From: an uncultured Prevotellaceae bacterium
GTDB taxonomy: Bacteria; Bacteroidota; Bacteroidia; Bacteroidales; Bacteroidaceae
Assembly (NCBI GenBank): GCA_946185485.1
Contig: CAMHJQ010000013.1
Coordinates: 24,289-88,288, forward strand
DNA length: 64,000 bases
Direction: 5' to 3'
Of the stretch, positions 10,492 to 19,622 are shown piece after piece; within the stretch, counting starts at the first letter, position 1, and every line of letters begins with the position of its first letter. Position numbers and translations under genes: made by a program. The notes beneath the pieces were generated by a model. It saw only the letters and a program-made list of their open reading frames with translations. It did not search any database and was not told the origin of the DNA.

Positions 10492-11409
10492 TTATTCGTA
10501 AGCATATATTAGCCCGTACTTCTCATGCAGCTTCCGAAGAGAGCCGTCGGTCTTCATCTGACGGATGATATTGTTCACCATCTGCAAGAGATCCTCCTGC
10601 CCCTTTTGCATGAGGACACCGATTTCACCATGAGTAAATGGAGCGTTCAATAGCGGGGCTGCAAGTCGGGTGTCAGTCTGTACATAATAAGGAGCCTCTG
10701 TAATTTCCGTTATCATCACGTTGGCCTTTCCCTCTGCTATGAGTGCCGGGATTTCCTCGTTCTTTTGGTGAACGATAATCTTAGCATGAGTCAGGTTCTT
10801 GTTGGCAAATTGTTCATTCAGTCCCCCAGGATTCACCATGACAGTCACTTCGGGCTTGTCTATGTCAGCCAACGACTTGTAGCGGTCTGCCTCCGAAGCC
10901 CTGCAAAGGATAGTCTTGCCGTTAGCCAGATAGCCGTCACTCATCAGCATTGTTTCCCGCCTGGTATCTGTTATAGTTATACCACCAATGGCAAGGTCGA
11001 ATATTTGAGGCTCTGCAAGTACGTCAGCAGTCAATGTAGGCCATGAGGTCTTTATGAATTCTATCTCTACTCCTAACCTTCTTGCTATTTCCTTTGCGAT
11101 ATCAATACCAAAGCCCCAATATGTTCCATCGGGTTGGCTTACAGCCGACCTCAAACGCGACTCGGCAGAGTCCAAGCAAGCTTGGCTCTGCTCTCGCTGC
11201 TCTTTCGTTTCACAGAATGATAACGGTCTGTAGTCGCCAGTTGTACCAACGAGGATTTTGCCTCGCTTCAGAATCTCTGCTACTTTACCATTGTCGCTTT
11301 GCTCGGTTGTATTGTCCTCATTTGAAACGCATGAGGCAAAACAGGCCGTTCCACAAATGGCAAGAACGGCAATCAGTAACCAGGTCTTTAATCTTTCCAA
11401 TCTTATCAT
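10492..11409 (-). CDS. Periplasmic solute-binding protein, family 3 (PheC-like)
   Basis: A 305-residue exported protein of the family 3 solute-binding fold, closest in pattern to cyclohexadienyl dehydratase/PheC-type proteins: ILKRGKILVGTTGDYRPLSF, GFGIDIAKEIARRLGVEIEF, FDLAIGGITITDTRRETMLM. The N-terminus is a signal peptide with cysteines (GTACFASC), possibly a lipoprotein. About 28 residues (ETKEQREQSQACLDSAESRL and on) are inserted between LSF and the YWGFGID segment, and coincide with a palindrome at 11165-11191. Whether it is a prephenate-processing enzyme or an amino-acid receptor cannot be settled; no ABC permease is adjacent. Confidence 0.8.
   Translation of the reverse strand: MIRLERLKTWLLIAVLAICGTACFASCVSNEDNTTEQSDNGKVAEILKRGKILVGTTGDYRPLSFCETKEQREQSQACLDSAESRLRSAVSQPDGTYWGFGIDIAKEIARRLGVEIEFIKTSWPTLTADVLAEPQIFDLAIGGITITDTRRETMLMSDGYLANGKTILCRASEADRYKSLADIDKPEVTVMVNPGGLNEQFANKNLTHAKIIVHQKNEEIPALIAEGKANVMITEITEAPYYVQTDTRLAAPLLNAPFTHGEIGVLMQKGQEDLLQMVNNIIRQMKTDGSLRKLHEKYGLIYAYE
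11165..11191 (-). repeat. Palindromic insert in the solute-binding protein gene
   Basis: Arms gcagagtccaagc (11165-11177) and gcttggctctgc (11180-11191) are complementary apart from one extra base, with two bases between them. The palindrome is the core of an in-frame insert of roughly 80-90 bp (about 11133-11218) that adds residues not expected in this family. Confidence 0.75.
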
Positions 11410-11485
11410 TATTTCTGTATTGTATTTTAGAGTCGGCTACAAAATAACTCATTGAATACGGTGTCGGTTCTAGTAATCACTGCTG

Positions 11486-11516
11486 CAAAGATAAGTTATT
11501 TATCCGACATTTGCAA
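11486..11516 (-). promoter_or_regulatory. Promoter of the solute-binding protein gene
   Basis: The minus strand reads TTGC, 19 bases, TATCTTTG. The -7 box fits the consensus; the -33 box is partial. It lies 77 bases before the start codon. Confidence 0.5.
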
Positions 11517-11573
11517 GCATTTGGCATAAAAAAGAAGAGGGTGTGTCAAAATGTATCTTTCTCCCCTCCTAAC

Positions 11574-11680
11574 CTACTGAAAGTATTGCCCGCAGCTACT
11601 GAAAGTATTGCCCGCAGTGCGTGATTTTATGCCCCATCGTGCAGGCTTTTATGGCTAACTCTTGCTCGAAGTATTGCTCA
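11574..11680 (+). repeat. 22-bp tandem repeat in the gap before mutS
   Basis: Two perfect adjacent 22-bp units (11574-11595, 11596-11617) share the core gaaagtattgcccgcag. A weaker third copy (cgaagtattgctcag) ends near 11680. The 440-base gap 11410-11850 otherwise holds only the two divergent promoters and short inverted pieces; I see no gene in it. Confidence 0.75.
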
Positions 11681-11791
11681 GACCGCCACGATGAAGCATA
11701 GAATCCGCCACCGCAAGGCATAAAATCCGATAACGCCAGACAGCAATGTCTTTATAAGCTGACGGAAAAACGTAAAAACTTCAGGATTCGT

Positions 11792-11822
11792 TTTGCCGTC
11801 TCTGCTTTTCTTTGTAACTTTG
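11792..11822 (+). promoter_or_regulatory. mutS promoter
   Basis: TTTG at 11792-11795, a 19-base spacer, and TAACTTTG at 11815-11822 form a full Bacteroidetes promoter. The ATG follows 28 bases later. Confidence 0.8.
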
Positions 11823-11850
11823 CAGGCTGTCACTGCTAACGAGAACAAAA

Positions 11851-14469
11851 ATGGCAAAGAAAGACGGAAAGGAATTGACACCCATGATGAAGCAGTTTTT
11901 CGACTTCAAGGCGAAGTACCCTGAGGCCGTTCTTTTGTTTCGTTGTGGCGACTTCTACGAGACCTATTGCGAGGACGCTGTCATCGCTGCCCAGATATTG
12001 GGCATCACGCTGACGCATAGGAATAACGGCTATAACAAGGGCGACGAGATGGCGGGCTTCCCCCATCATGCCCTTGACACCTATCTGCCCAAACTCATCC
12101 GTGCCGGCAAGCGCGTGGCTATCTGCGACCAGCTGGAGGATCCTAAACTGACCAAGAAACTGGTTAAGCGCGGCATCACTGAACTGGTGACGCCAGGCGT
12201 AGCCATGCAGGACACGGTGCTCAACTACAAAGAGAACAACTTCCTCTGTGCCGTCCACTTTGGTAAGGCGGCCTGCGGTGTGGCCTTCCTCGATATTTCT
12301 ACGGGTGAATTCCTGACGGGCGAGGGCACCTACGACTATGTGGAGAAGCTCATCGGCAGTTTCCAACCCAAGGAGGTGCTCTACGACCGCGAGCGCCGCA
12401 AGGACTTCGAGCACTACTTTGGCGTGCGGCTCTGTACCTACCAGATGGACGAATGGGTCTTTACGGAGCAGAACGCCCATCAGAAGCTATACAAGCACTT
12501 CAACGTGAAGTCACTCAAGGGTTTCGGCGTCGACCACCTGAAGAGTGGCGTCATTGCTGCAGGGGCTATTCTGCAATACTTGGAGCAGACGCTCCATACC
12601 CAGATAGCACATATCACAACGCTCTCACGCATCGAAGAGGAACGCTATGTGCGCCTTGACAAGTTTACCGTGCGTTCGCTGGAACTGGTCAGTACTATGC
12701 AGGAGGGAGGCAAGAGTCTGCTTGACGTCATCGACCATACTGTCAGCCCCATGGGTGGACGTCTGTTGCGCCGCTGGCTGATATTCCCGCTGAAGGACGA
12801 GAAGCCCATCAACGACCGCCTCGACATCGTTGACTACTTCTTCCGTCATCCCGACTTCCGCCAGACCATCGATGAGCAGCTGCATTTCATTGGTGACTTG
12901 GAGCGTATCGTGTCGAAGGTGGCTACAGGCCGTGTGTCACCCCGCGAGATGGTACAGTTGCGCAAGGCCCTGCAAGCCATCGCCCCCATCAAGGCTGCCT
13001 GTCAGGAGTCAGAGAACGAGAGCCTGAAGGGGGTGGGGGAGCGCTTGAACCTCTGCGAAACTCTCCGCGAGCGCATCAGTCGCGAAGTCCAGAACGACCC
13101 GCCGCAGCTGATAGCCAAAGGCGGCATCATCTGCGACGGTGTCAGCGATGAGCTGGACGAGTTGCGCCGTATCGCCTATTCGGGCAAGGACTACCTGCTG
13201 CAAATCCAGGAGCGTGAGGCCCAGCAGACGGGCATCGCCTCGCTGAAGATAGGCTATAACAACGTCTTCGGCTACTATCTGGAGGTGCGCAACACCTATA
13301 AAGACAAGGTACCCCAGGAGTGGGTGCGCAAGCAGACGCTGGCACAGGCCGAGCGTTATATCACGCAGGAACTGAAGGAGTATGAGGAGAAGATTCTGGG
13401 TGCTGAGGACAAGATTCTGTCGCTCGAGGCCCAGCTCTTCAACAACCTCGTGACGGCTGCCCAAGAGTTTATTCCCCAAGTGCAACAGAATGCCAACGTC
13501 ATCGCCCGTCTCGACTGCTTGCTGTCGGCGGCCAAGACTGCTGAGGAGAACCACTACGTCCGCCCCGTCATCGACTCGTCCAGCATCATTGATATCCGCC
13601 AGGGACGCCATCCCGTCATCGAGACGCAACTACCCATCGGCGAGTGCTATGTGCCTAATGACGTGTTGTTAGATGCTGAGCATCAGCAGATTATCATTAT
13701 CACGGGTCCCAACATGGCTGGTAAGTCGGCTTTGCTGCGCCAGACAGCCCTCATCACGCTGTTGGCTCAGATTGGTTCCTTTGTGCCTGCCGAGAGTGCC
13801 CGCATCGGACTGGTCGACAAGATCTTTACCCGTGTGGGAGCCAGCGACAATATCTCGTTAGGCGAGTCGACATTCATGGTCGAGATGACGGAAGCCTCGA
13901 ACATACTGAATAATGTGACACCACGATCGCTGGTGCTCTTCGACGAGCTGGGTCGTGGCACCTCCACCTACGACGGCATCTCCATTGCGTGGGCTATCGT
14001 CGAATACCTGCACGAGCAGCCCAAGGCCCAGGCCCGCACGCTCTTTGCTACTCACTACCACGAGCTGAACGAGATGGAGAAGCACTTCAATCGCATCAAA
14101 AACTATAATGTTTCCGTGAAGGAGGTTGAGGGTAAGGTCATCTTTCTCCGCAAGCTGGAGAAAGGTGGCTCTGAGCACTCGTTTGGTATCCATGTGGCAG
14201 AGATTTCGGGTATGCCCAAGAGCATCGTCAAGCGTGCCAACGTCATCCTGAAGCAGTTGGAAAGCGAGAATGCCCAAGTGGGCAGCGCTGGCAAGCCAAC
14301 TGCCGAGATAGCCCAAAGCCGCGAGGGCATGCAACTCTCATTCTTCAAGTTGGATGATCCCGTGCTTTGTCAGGTGCGTGACGAAATCCTTGGTCTCGAT
14401 GTCAACAACCTCACACCCCTCGAGGCTCTCAACAAACTCAACGACATCAAGCGTATCGTCGCAGGGTGA
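11851..14469 (+). CDS. mutS: DNA mismatch repair protein MutS
   Basis: An 872-residue MutS that recognises mismatches and starts methyl-independent repair. The N-terminal mismatch-binding domain carries [20 protein letters not shown] and the phenylalanine-glutamate type motif GDFYETY. The ATPase domain has Walker A GPNMAGKS near residue 618, Walker [16 protein letters not shown], and the FATHYHEL switch. Length is normal. Its TGA directly abuts the stop of the convergent thioesterase gene, with no spacer and no terminator hairpin visible between them. Confidence 0.97.
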   Translation: MAKKDGKELTPMMKQFFDFKAKYPEAVLLFRCGDFYETYCEDAVIAAQILGITLTHRNNGYNKGDEMAGFPHHALDTYLPKLIRAGKRVAICDQLEDPKLTKKLVKRGITELVTPGVAMQDTVLNYKENNFLCAVHFGKAACGVAFLDISTGEFLTGEGTYDYVEKLIGSFQPKEVLYDRERRKDFEHYFGVRLCTYQMDEWVFTEQNAHQKLYKHFNVKSLKGFGVDHLKSGVIAAGAILQYLEQTLHTQIAHITTLSRIEEERYVRLDKFTVRSLELVSTMQEGGKSLLDVIDHTVSPMGGRLLRRWLIFPLKDEKPINDRLDIVDYFFRHPDFRQTIDEQLHFIGDLERIVSKVATGRVSPREMVQLRKALQAIAPIKAACQESENESLKGVGERLNLCETLRERISREVQNDPPQLIAKGGIICDGVSDELDELRRIAYSGKDYLLQIQEREAQQTGIASLKIGYNNVFGYYLEVRNTYKDKVPQEWVRKQTLAQAERYITQELKEYEEKILGAEDKILSLEAQLFNNLVTAAQEFIPQVQQNANVIARLDCLLSAAKTAEENHYVRPVIDSSSIIDIRQGRHPVIETQLPIGECYVPNDVLLDAEHQQIIIITGPNMAGKSALLRQTALITLLAQIGSFVPAESARIGLVDKIFTRVGASDNISLGESTFMVEMTEASNILNNVTPRSLVLFDELGRGTSTYDGISIAWAIVEYLHEQPKAQARTLFATHYHELNEMEKHFNRIKNYNVSVKEVEGKVIFLRKLEKGGSEHSFGIHVAEISGMPKSIVKRANVILKQLESENAQVGSAGKPTAEIAQSREGMQLSFFKLDDPVLCQVRDEILGLDVNNLTPLEALNKLNDIKRIVAG

Positions 14470-14871
14470 TTACTCTGCGATGGCTTGCGCTTTGCGATAG
14501 CCCATGCCAGTAACGTGGCAGATAAGGCGACCTTGCTGGTTGGTGACGCGAACCTCGACAGAAGGTATCTTGGGGTGGTTGGACACATGGACAGCCTCGG
14601 CACGAAGAACGTCGCCCTCGTGGGCGCTTGACACAAACATAATGCTGTTGTTGATGCCGAAGGTGAGCTGTCCGCTGTGATTCATCAAGGCTGCTATGGC
14701 CAAGTCTGCAAGGGTAAACAAAGCACCGCCTTGGCACACATGTCCACCATTCAGATGCTCGGCTGTAACGGTCATCTCAGCCACGGCATGCTGGCTGTCG
14801 AGTTCGGTAACCCGACAGCCGGCATTGGCTGCAAAACGGTCGTTACGGTTCAGAAGTTCCTGTATGTCCAT
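14470..14871 (-). CDS. PaaI-type hotdog thioesterase
   Basis: A 133-residue single hotdog-domain protein. The block LNGGHVCQGGALFTLADLA matches the PaaI/4HBT thioesterase active-site pattern (HxxxQGG followed by the helix bearing an acidic residue). Such enzymes hydrolyse acyl- or aryl-CoA thioesters in the cytoplasm. It starts two bases after the DUF3237 gene stops, as the last gene of the ychF-lgt run, and ends flush against mutS. Confidence 0.85.
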   Translation of the reverse strand: MDIQELLNRNDRFAANAGCRVTELDSQHAVAEMTVTAEHLNGGHVCQGGALFTLADLAIAALMNHSGQLTFGINNSIMFVSSAHEGDVLRAEAVHVSNHPKIPSVEVRVTNQQGRLICHVTGMGYRKAQAIAE

Positions 14872-14872
14872 A

Positions 14873-15388
14873 TTACTTGACTTTCCAAACGTTCAGCACG
14901 ATGCCCTTGAACTCTTGTGACCATTCGGGAGCACAGATGAACAGGGCATTGTTAAGCCAGCCGTACTTGCTGTCGGCAGGAGCCTCGAACTGCGGGGCTG
15001 CCTTGAAGTAAAACGTCGGCTTGCCTTCAGCATCCTTGCCGTTGGCGATGATGCCGCGATTGCGAACGTGGATATAGATGCCGTCGTCGGTCTTGATGCA
15101 GTAGATGGCTTCCAGCTCTGTGCGTCCGTCAGCACCGTTCAACTGGTAGTCGGCACCACCGTTGATGATGGTACCCTTCAGCAGCGGACCCTCGAAGGTG
15201 CCACCCGTAATAGGGATGACGGTACGACGTCCGTGCTGGGTGTTGTCGATGCCAAACGTCTCGCCCAAGGTCACTTTCAGCTGCATGGCAAACTCCAGTT
15301 GCGGGGTGTCCTTGGGAGGATAGCTCTGCGCACTCAGGCACAAGGCACAGAACGCGCAGCATACAGTAATGAATAGTTTTCTCATCAT
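14873..15388 (-). CDS. DUF3237-type exported protein
   Basis: A 171-residue protein with a signal peptide (MMRKLFITVCCAFCALCLSA). The body matches the DUF3237 barrel: LKVTLGETFGI, RTVIPITGGTFEGPLLKGTI, GGADYQL, YIHVRNRGII, FKAAPQFEAP. Function is unknown for the family. ATG 15388 was chosen because it overlaps the stop of the preceding GlsB-type gene as TAATG, pointing to coupled translation, and gives the signal peptide. Longer upstream readings overlap that gene completely and were dropped. Confidence 0.8.
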   Translation of the reverse strand: MMRKLFITVCCAFCALCLSAQSYPPKDTPQLEFAMQLKVTLGETFGIDNTQHGRRTVIPITGGTFEGPLLKGTIINGGADYQLNGADGRTELEAIYCIKTDDGIYIHVRNRGIIANGKDAEGKPTFYFKAAPQFEAPADSKYGWLNNALFICAPEWSQEFKGIVLNVWKVK

Positions 15389-15627
15389 TATTTCTTGAGT
15401 AAAGAGGCAATGTAAAGTATGACTACGGCGCCGATGATAGCTGTACCCAGCTGTCCGAGCAGACCGCCCCATGCAATGCCCAGAAGGTCGAAGATCCAGC
15501 CGCCCAGTGCACCGCCAAAGAGACCCAGCAGCAGGTTCATTAGGAAGCCGAAGCCGCCGCCTTTCATTAACTTGCCAGCGCAGAAGCCAGCGAGACATCC
15601 AATAACGATTGATAAGATAATACCCAT
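15388..15627 (-). CDS. GlsB/YeaQ/YmgE-type small membrane protein
   Basis: A 79-residue glycine-rich membrane protein (MGIILSIVIGCLAGFCAGKL, FLMNLLLGLFGGALGGWIF, GTAIIGAVVILYI), matching the transglycosylase-associated or stress-response GlsB family with three helices. ATG 15627 is preferred. The 15 residues upstream in frame ([15 protein letters not shown]) are only the translation of the 7-bp repeat array at 15632-15666. It lies between lgt and the DUF3237 gene. Confidence 0.83.
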   Translation of the reverse strand: MGIILSIVIGCLAGFCAGKLMKGGGFGFLMNLLLGLFGGALGGWIFDLLGIAWGGLLGQLGTAIIGAVVILYIASLLKK

Positions 15628-15631
15628 AATA

Positions 15632-15666
15632 TTTGAAGTTTGAAATTTAAAGTTTGAAATTTGAAG
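15632..15666 (-). repeat. 7-bp repeat array forming the 3' end of lgt
   Basis: Five heptamers on the plus strand: tttgaag, tttgaaa, tttaaag, tttgaaa, tttgaag. On the minus strand the array encodes the last residues of Lgt (TSNFKL), supplies its stop codon, and forms the leader of the next gene. Confidence 0.85.
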
Positions 15667-16480
15667 TATCATGTTTCCTTGCCCGTATCATGCAGCAGAC
15701 GCCGATGATGATGAAGGGGATGCTGAGAATCTGACCCATGTCGAGTGGCAGCGAGGCCTCGAAGGCTTCCTGGATCTCCTTCGTGTACTCGATGAAGAAA
15801 CGGAAGGTGAAGATGTACGTCAGGCACAGTCCGAAATACCAGCCCGTGCCAATGCGCTGAGGATACTTCTTGTGCAGCCACCACATCAGTCCAAACAGTA
15901 TGCCGTAGGCGATAGCCTCGTAGAGCTGGCCAGGATGGCGCGGCATGGAGTCGACGCGCTCGAAGATGAAAGCCCAGGGCACGTCGGTCACCTTACCGAT
16001 AATCTCGGAGTTCATGAGGTTGCCTAAGCGGATGAAGCAGGCCGTCGTTCCCGTGGCAATAGCGATGTTGTCGAGCACTGTCCAGATGCTGAGCTTCGTC
16101 TTGCGGACATAGAGCCAGAGGGCGATGATGAGTCCTAAAGTGCCGCCGTGCGAGGCCAGACCTTGATAGCCCACAAACTTCCAGCCGCCGTCGGCTAAGA
16201 AGCGGATGGGCAGAAACATCTCCACCAGTCCTTTTCCTGAAGTCAGGAAGTGGTCGGGCTCGTAGAACAGGCAGTGTCCCAGGCGTGCCCCGGCCAGGAT
16301 ACCGATAAAGCAGTAGATAAACAGGGGGTCAAACAATTCGTCCTTGATCTTCTGTTCCTTATACAGTCGCTTCACGATGAAGTATGCCAGGGCCAGACCC
16401 ACCAGCCAGCACAGTCCGTACCAGCGGAACGGCCCAAACTCCACACTAGGATTCCAATTTATAAACAGTTCACAGTTCAT
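15647..16480 (-). CDS. lgt: Prolipoprotein diacylglyceryl transferase
   Basis: Lgt attaches diacylglycerol from phosphatidylglycerol to the lipobox cysteine of prolipoproteins in the inner membrane. The 277-residue protein has about seven helices and the signatures [62 protein letters not shown] and [13 protein letters not shown]. Both ends of the gene are built from 7-bp repeat arrays: the start (MNCELF) at 16464-16491 and the stop at 15632-15666. It lies 10 bases after ychF. Confidence 0.96.
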   Translation of the reverse strand: MNCELFINWNPSVEFGPFRWYGLCWLVGLALAYFIVKRLYKEQKIKDELFDPLFIYCFIGILAGARLGHCLFYEPDHFLTSGKGLVEMFLPIRFLADGGWKFVGYQGLASHGGTLGLIIALWLYVRKTKLSIWTVLDNIAIATGTTACFIRLGNLMNSEIIGKVTDVPWAFIFERVDSMPRHPGQLYEAIAYGILFGLMWWLHKKYPQRIGTGWYFGLCLTYIFTFRFFIEYTKEIQEAFEASLPLDMGQILSIPFIIIGVCCMIRARKHDTSNFKL

Positions 16481-16491
16481 AGTTCATCGTT
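16464..16491 (-). repeat. 7-bp repeat array carrying the lgt start codon
   Basis: Four heptamers on the plus strand: aacagtt, cacagtt, catagtt, catcgtt. On the minus strand they give two out-of-frame ATGAACT units; the one at 16480 opens lgt, the one at 16487 stops after five codons. Confidence 0.8.
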
Positions 16492-17591
16492 TACACATTA
16501 AATCGGAAGTGCATGATGTCACCGTCCTGGACGACGTAGTCCTTGCCCTCGATGCCCATCTTGCCTGCCTCGCGGACAGCAGCCTCTGAGCCATACTGGA
16601 TGTAGTCGTCGTACTTGATGACCTCGGCGCGAATAAAACCTTTCTCGAAGTCGGTATGGATGACGCCGGCACACTGCGGAGCCTTCCAGCCCTTCTTGTA
16701 GGTCCACGCCTTCACCTCCATCTCACCAGCAGTGATGAAGGTCTCGAGGTTCAGCAGGGCGTAGGCCTTCTTGATGAGGCGGTTGACACCGCTCTCCTCC
16801 AAACCTAACTCCTCTAAGAAGAGCTGCTTGTCCTCATACGACTCCAACTCAGCAATGTCCTCTTCTGTCTTGGCAGCGATCACCATCGACTCGGCACCTT
16901 CCTCCTTGGCCAGCGCCTCCACCTTGCGGGTGAAGTCGTTGCCGCTCTTGGCATCAGCCTCGCCCACGTTGCAGACGTAGAGCACGGGCTTGGCAGTGAG
17001 CAGGAAGAGGTTACGGGCACAGTCCTGTTCCTCCTTGCTGTCGAACTCCACGATGCGGGCATTCTTGCCTTGCTCCAGCACTTCCTTATAGGCTTTCAGC
17101 ACGGCAACCTCCACCTTAGCATCCTTGTTGCCAGCAGCAGCGGCCTTCTCCGTCTTGGCCAGACGGCTCTCGATGGTCTCGAGGTCCTTCAGCTGCAACT
17201 CGGTATCGATAATCTCCTTGTCGCGGATAGGGTCGATGGTGCCATCGACGTGCGTAATGTTATCATCCTCGAAGCATCGCAGCACATGAATGATGGCGTC
17301 AGTCTCGCGGATGTTTCCTAAGAATTTGTTACCTAAGCCTTCGCCTTTCGAGGCACCCTTCACGAGTCCGGCGATGTCGACGATTTCGCAGGTGGCAGGC
17401 ACGATGCGTCCTGGATGCACCAGCTCGGCCAGCTTCGTCAGGCGCTCGTCAGGAACGGTGATGACGCCGACATTGGGTTCTATCGTACAAAAGGGGAAAT
17501 TGGCTGCCTGGGCCTTTGCGCTCGACAGGCAGTTGAACAAAGTAGACTTACCCACGTTGGGCAGTCCCACAATACCACATTTTAATGACAT
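16491..17591 (-). CDS. ychF: Ribosome-associated ATPase YchF/OLA1
   Basis: A 366-residue Obg-family NTPase that prefers ATP. Walker A is GLPNVGKST near residue 9 and the G3 motif is DIAGLVKGASKGEGLGNKFL. The usual NKxD specificity motif is replaced by NVGE (LYVCNVGEAD), as is typical of YchF. The C-terminal TGS-like domain ends DYVVQDGDIMHFRFNV. It heads the minus-strand run to lgt and has its own promoter. Confidence 0.96.
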   Translation of the reverse strand: MSLKCGIVGLPNVGKSTLFNCLSSAKAQAANFPFCTIEPNVGVITVPDERLTKLAELVHPGRIVPATCEIVDIAGLVKGASKGEGLGNKFLGNIRETDAIIHVLRCFEDDNITHVDGTIDPIRDKEIIDTELQLKDLETIESRLAKTEKAAAAGNKDAKVEVAVLKAYKEVLEQGKNARIVEFDSKEEQDCARNLFLLTAKPVLYVCNVGEADAKSGNDFTRKVEALAKEEGAESMVIAAKTEEDIAELESYEDKQLFLEELGLEESGVNRLIKKAYALLNLETFITAGEMEVKAWTYKKGWKAPQCAGVIHTDFEKGFIRAEVIKYDDYIQYGSEAAVREAGKMGIEGKDYVVQDGDIMHFRFNV

Positions 17592-17621
17592 GTCTTTCTA
17601 AATAAACGTTTATTTCGAGTG

Positions 17622-17652
17622 CAAAGGTAGCTAAAATAAGAGAAATACCAAA
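17622..17652 (-). promoter_or_regulatory. ychF promoter
   Basis: The minus strand reads TTTG (17652-17649), 19 bases, TACCTTTG (17629-17622). The -33 box lies inside the stem of the hairpin at 17642-17679. Confidence 0.78.
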
Positions 17653-17679
17653 GAAAACGAAGCTTTTCTTTGGTATTTC
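17642..17679 (-). terminator. Hairpin after the GH13 gene
   Basis: A perfect 16-bp stem (arms gaaataccaaagaaaa and its complement) with a 6-base loop sits just after the stop of the minus-strand amylase gene. The stem is AT-rich and it overlaps the ychF -33 box. Confidence 0.65.
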
Positions 17680-17686
17680 CCTGTGA

Positions 17687-19603
17687 TTAGAATTCCAACA
17701 CCAGCGACTGTCGCGGTTTCAGCGTCAGGTTCTTGGACAGGTCGTAGTAGCGCCCTGTGGCTACGTCCTGCACGCGACTGACATCCTGGCCGTCTTCAAA
17801 CAGCTCGGCATAGCGGGCGACCTCCAAGACGGCCTCCTTGCTGGTGCCGTTGAGGATGGTCATCACGGTATTGCGGTGCCAGCGGCGGGTGACGACGTAG
17901 ATGCCGTTATAGGGAATGAACTGCGTCTGGTAGCCGCGGATGATGGTCTCGTTGCCGTTGCGCCAGTGCAGCAGGCGGCTAAGCCAGTTGAACATGTTGT
18001 TCTCGGCACGGGTGCGTCCCTCCTTGGTGAAGGCGTTGCGCTTGTCGCCGGGGAATCCGCCGGGGAAGTCCTTGCGCACGTTGCCGTCGGTGACCTCCTT
18101 GGTGCCGTTCATCAGAATCTCGGTACCATAGTACAGCTGCGGAATACGGCGTACGGTGAGCAGCAGTGCCAGCGCTTGCTTCAAGGCCAGCGTGTCCTTG
18201 CCGTTGCCTAAGAAGCGGTCGGTGTCGTGGTTGTCGATGAAGGCCATCACGTGGGTGGGGTCTTCATACAGATAGTCATAGACAAACGAGTTGTAGAGTC
18301 GGTTCAGTCCTTGCCACCAGGCATCGGTCTCTTCGTTTTTGGCTTGCGACAGCTTGTCGAAGAACGAGAAGTCCATGACGGTCTTCAGGTATGAGTTATC
18401 TTTCGACAGGCGTGAGTCCTTCTGCCAGGCGGCGGTATAGGCGGGCTCGGTGACCCACGTCTCGCCGACGGTGTTGAAGTTGGGATACTCCTCGTCCAGC
18501 TCCTTCATCCAGCGGGCCATGCCCTTGGCGTCGGCATACGGGTAGGTGTCCATGCGGATGCCGTCGATGCCGATGGTCTCTATCCACCACTTCGAGTTCT
18601 GGATGAGGTAGGTCATGAGGTGCTGGTTGCGCTGGTTCAGGTCGGGCATGGTGGGTACGAACCAGCCATCAACGGTCTCGCGCAGGTCCACCTTCGAGGC
18701 ATACGGGTCCTTGACGGGCGTCAGCTTATAGCTGGTCTGCAGGAACGAGGTGCCTGTGGGGTTGCTGGTGCCCTGCGACTCTTTGAGCCAGTCGGGCAGG
18801 TTGAGCCAGTCCTTGGTGGGCATGTCGAGTGTCCACGGATGCTCGAAGCCCGAGTGGTTGAAGATCATGTCCATCACCACTTTCAGTCCTTTGGCATGGG
18901 CTTCGTCGCAGAGTCGTCGGTAGTCGGCATTGGTGCCGAAGCGGGGGTCTACCTTATAGTAGTCGGTGGTGGCATAGCCATGATAGGTAGAGAATCCGTT
19001 CTCGCTGTCGGGAGAGTTGTTCTCCAACACGGGGGTGAGCCACAGGGCTGTGACACCTAACTCCTTGAAGTAGTCTAAGTGTTCTCGGATGCCGTTCAGG
19101 TCGCCGCCATGCCGCAGCGAGGGCTGGGTACGGTCCTCTTTGTAGGGGCGCATGCCCTTCACCTGCGGGTTGTGTCCGGCACCCTGGGCAAAGCGGTCGG
19201 GCATGAGCATGTAGAGCACGTCGCTGTTGTCGAAGCCGATGCGCTTGTCGCCGCTCATCTCCCGAGCCTTCAGCGTGTAGTCGTAGGTCAGCGCCTTTCG
19301 CTTTTCGAGGTTAAACTTCAGCGTCATCGTGCCTGCTTGGGCGTTACGCAGGTTCATATAGACCAACAGGTAGTTGGGCGAGTCCAGCCGTACCACGCTG
19401 TCGATGACGGCACCGGGATAATCCGTCGTCACTTCCTGTACGCTGGCGATGTCTTTACCATAGACCATCAGCTGGAGCGAGGGGTTTTTCATGCCCACAA
19501 ACCAGTCAGTGGGGTCGATGCGGTCGATAGTGGCTTTTTGTTTGGCTGCACTCATAGTCATGACTTGTGCCACAAGGGCGATTAAAAAAAGGATTCGTCT
19601 CAT
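17687..19603 (-). CDS. GH13 alpha-amylase / neopullulanase, SusA-like
   Basis: A 638-residue exported enzyme that cleaves alpha-1,4 glucans or cyclodextrins. It has a signal peptide (MRRILFLIALVAQVMTMSAA), an N-terminal cyclomaltodextrinase-type beta domain to about residue 120, and a GH13 barrel. Catalytic motifs are visible: VVMDMIFNHSG, the nucleophile in GIDGIRMDTYPY, the acid in NTVGETWV and FIDNHDTDRF. A C-terminal beta domain follows. It resembles Bacteroides SusA, but no SusC/D pair is adjacent, so it may act alone in the periplasm. Confidence 0.9.
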   Translation of the reverse strand: MRRILFLIALVAQVMTMSAAKQKATIDRIDPTDWFVGMKNPSLQLMVYGKDIASVQEVTTDYPGAVIDSVVRLDSPNYLLVYMNLRNAQAGTMTLKFNLEKRKALTYDYTLKAREMSGDKRIGFDNSDVLYMLMPDRFAQGAGHNPQVKGMRPYKEDRTQPSLRHGGDLNGIREHLDYFKELGVTALWLTPVLENNSPDSENGFSTYHGYATTDYYKVDPRFGTNADYRRLCDEAHAKGLKVVMDMIFNHSGFEHPWTLDMPTKDWLNLPDWLKESQGTSNPTGTSFLQTSYKLTPVKDPYASKVDLRETVDGWFVPTMPDLNQRNQHLMTYLIQNSKWWIETIGIDGIRMDTYPYADAKGMARWMKELDEEYPNFNTVGETWVTEPAYTAAWQKDSRLSKDNSYLKTVMDFSFFDKLSQAKNEETDAWWQGLNRLYNSFVYDYLYEDPTHVMAFIDNHDTDRFLGNGKDTLALKQALALLLTVRRIPQLYYGTEILMNGTKEVTDGNVRKDFPGGFPGDKRNAFTKEGRTRAENNMFNWLSRLLHWRNGNETIIRGYQTQFIPYNGIYVVTRRWHRNTVMTILNGTSKEAVLEVARYAELFEDGQDVSRVQDVATGRYYDLSKNLTLKPRQSLVLEF

Positions 19604-19622
19604 AGTAGTAATCAGTTAGTTT

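Noticed and set aside
11678..11881. Small minus-strand frame (67 codons) before mutS
   Set aside because: It overlaps the mutS promoter and start, and has no family match or start signal.
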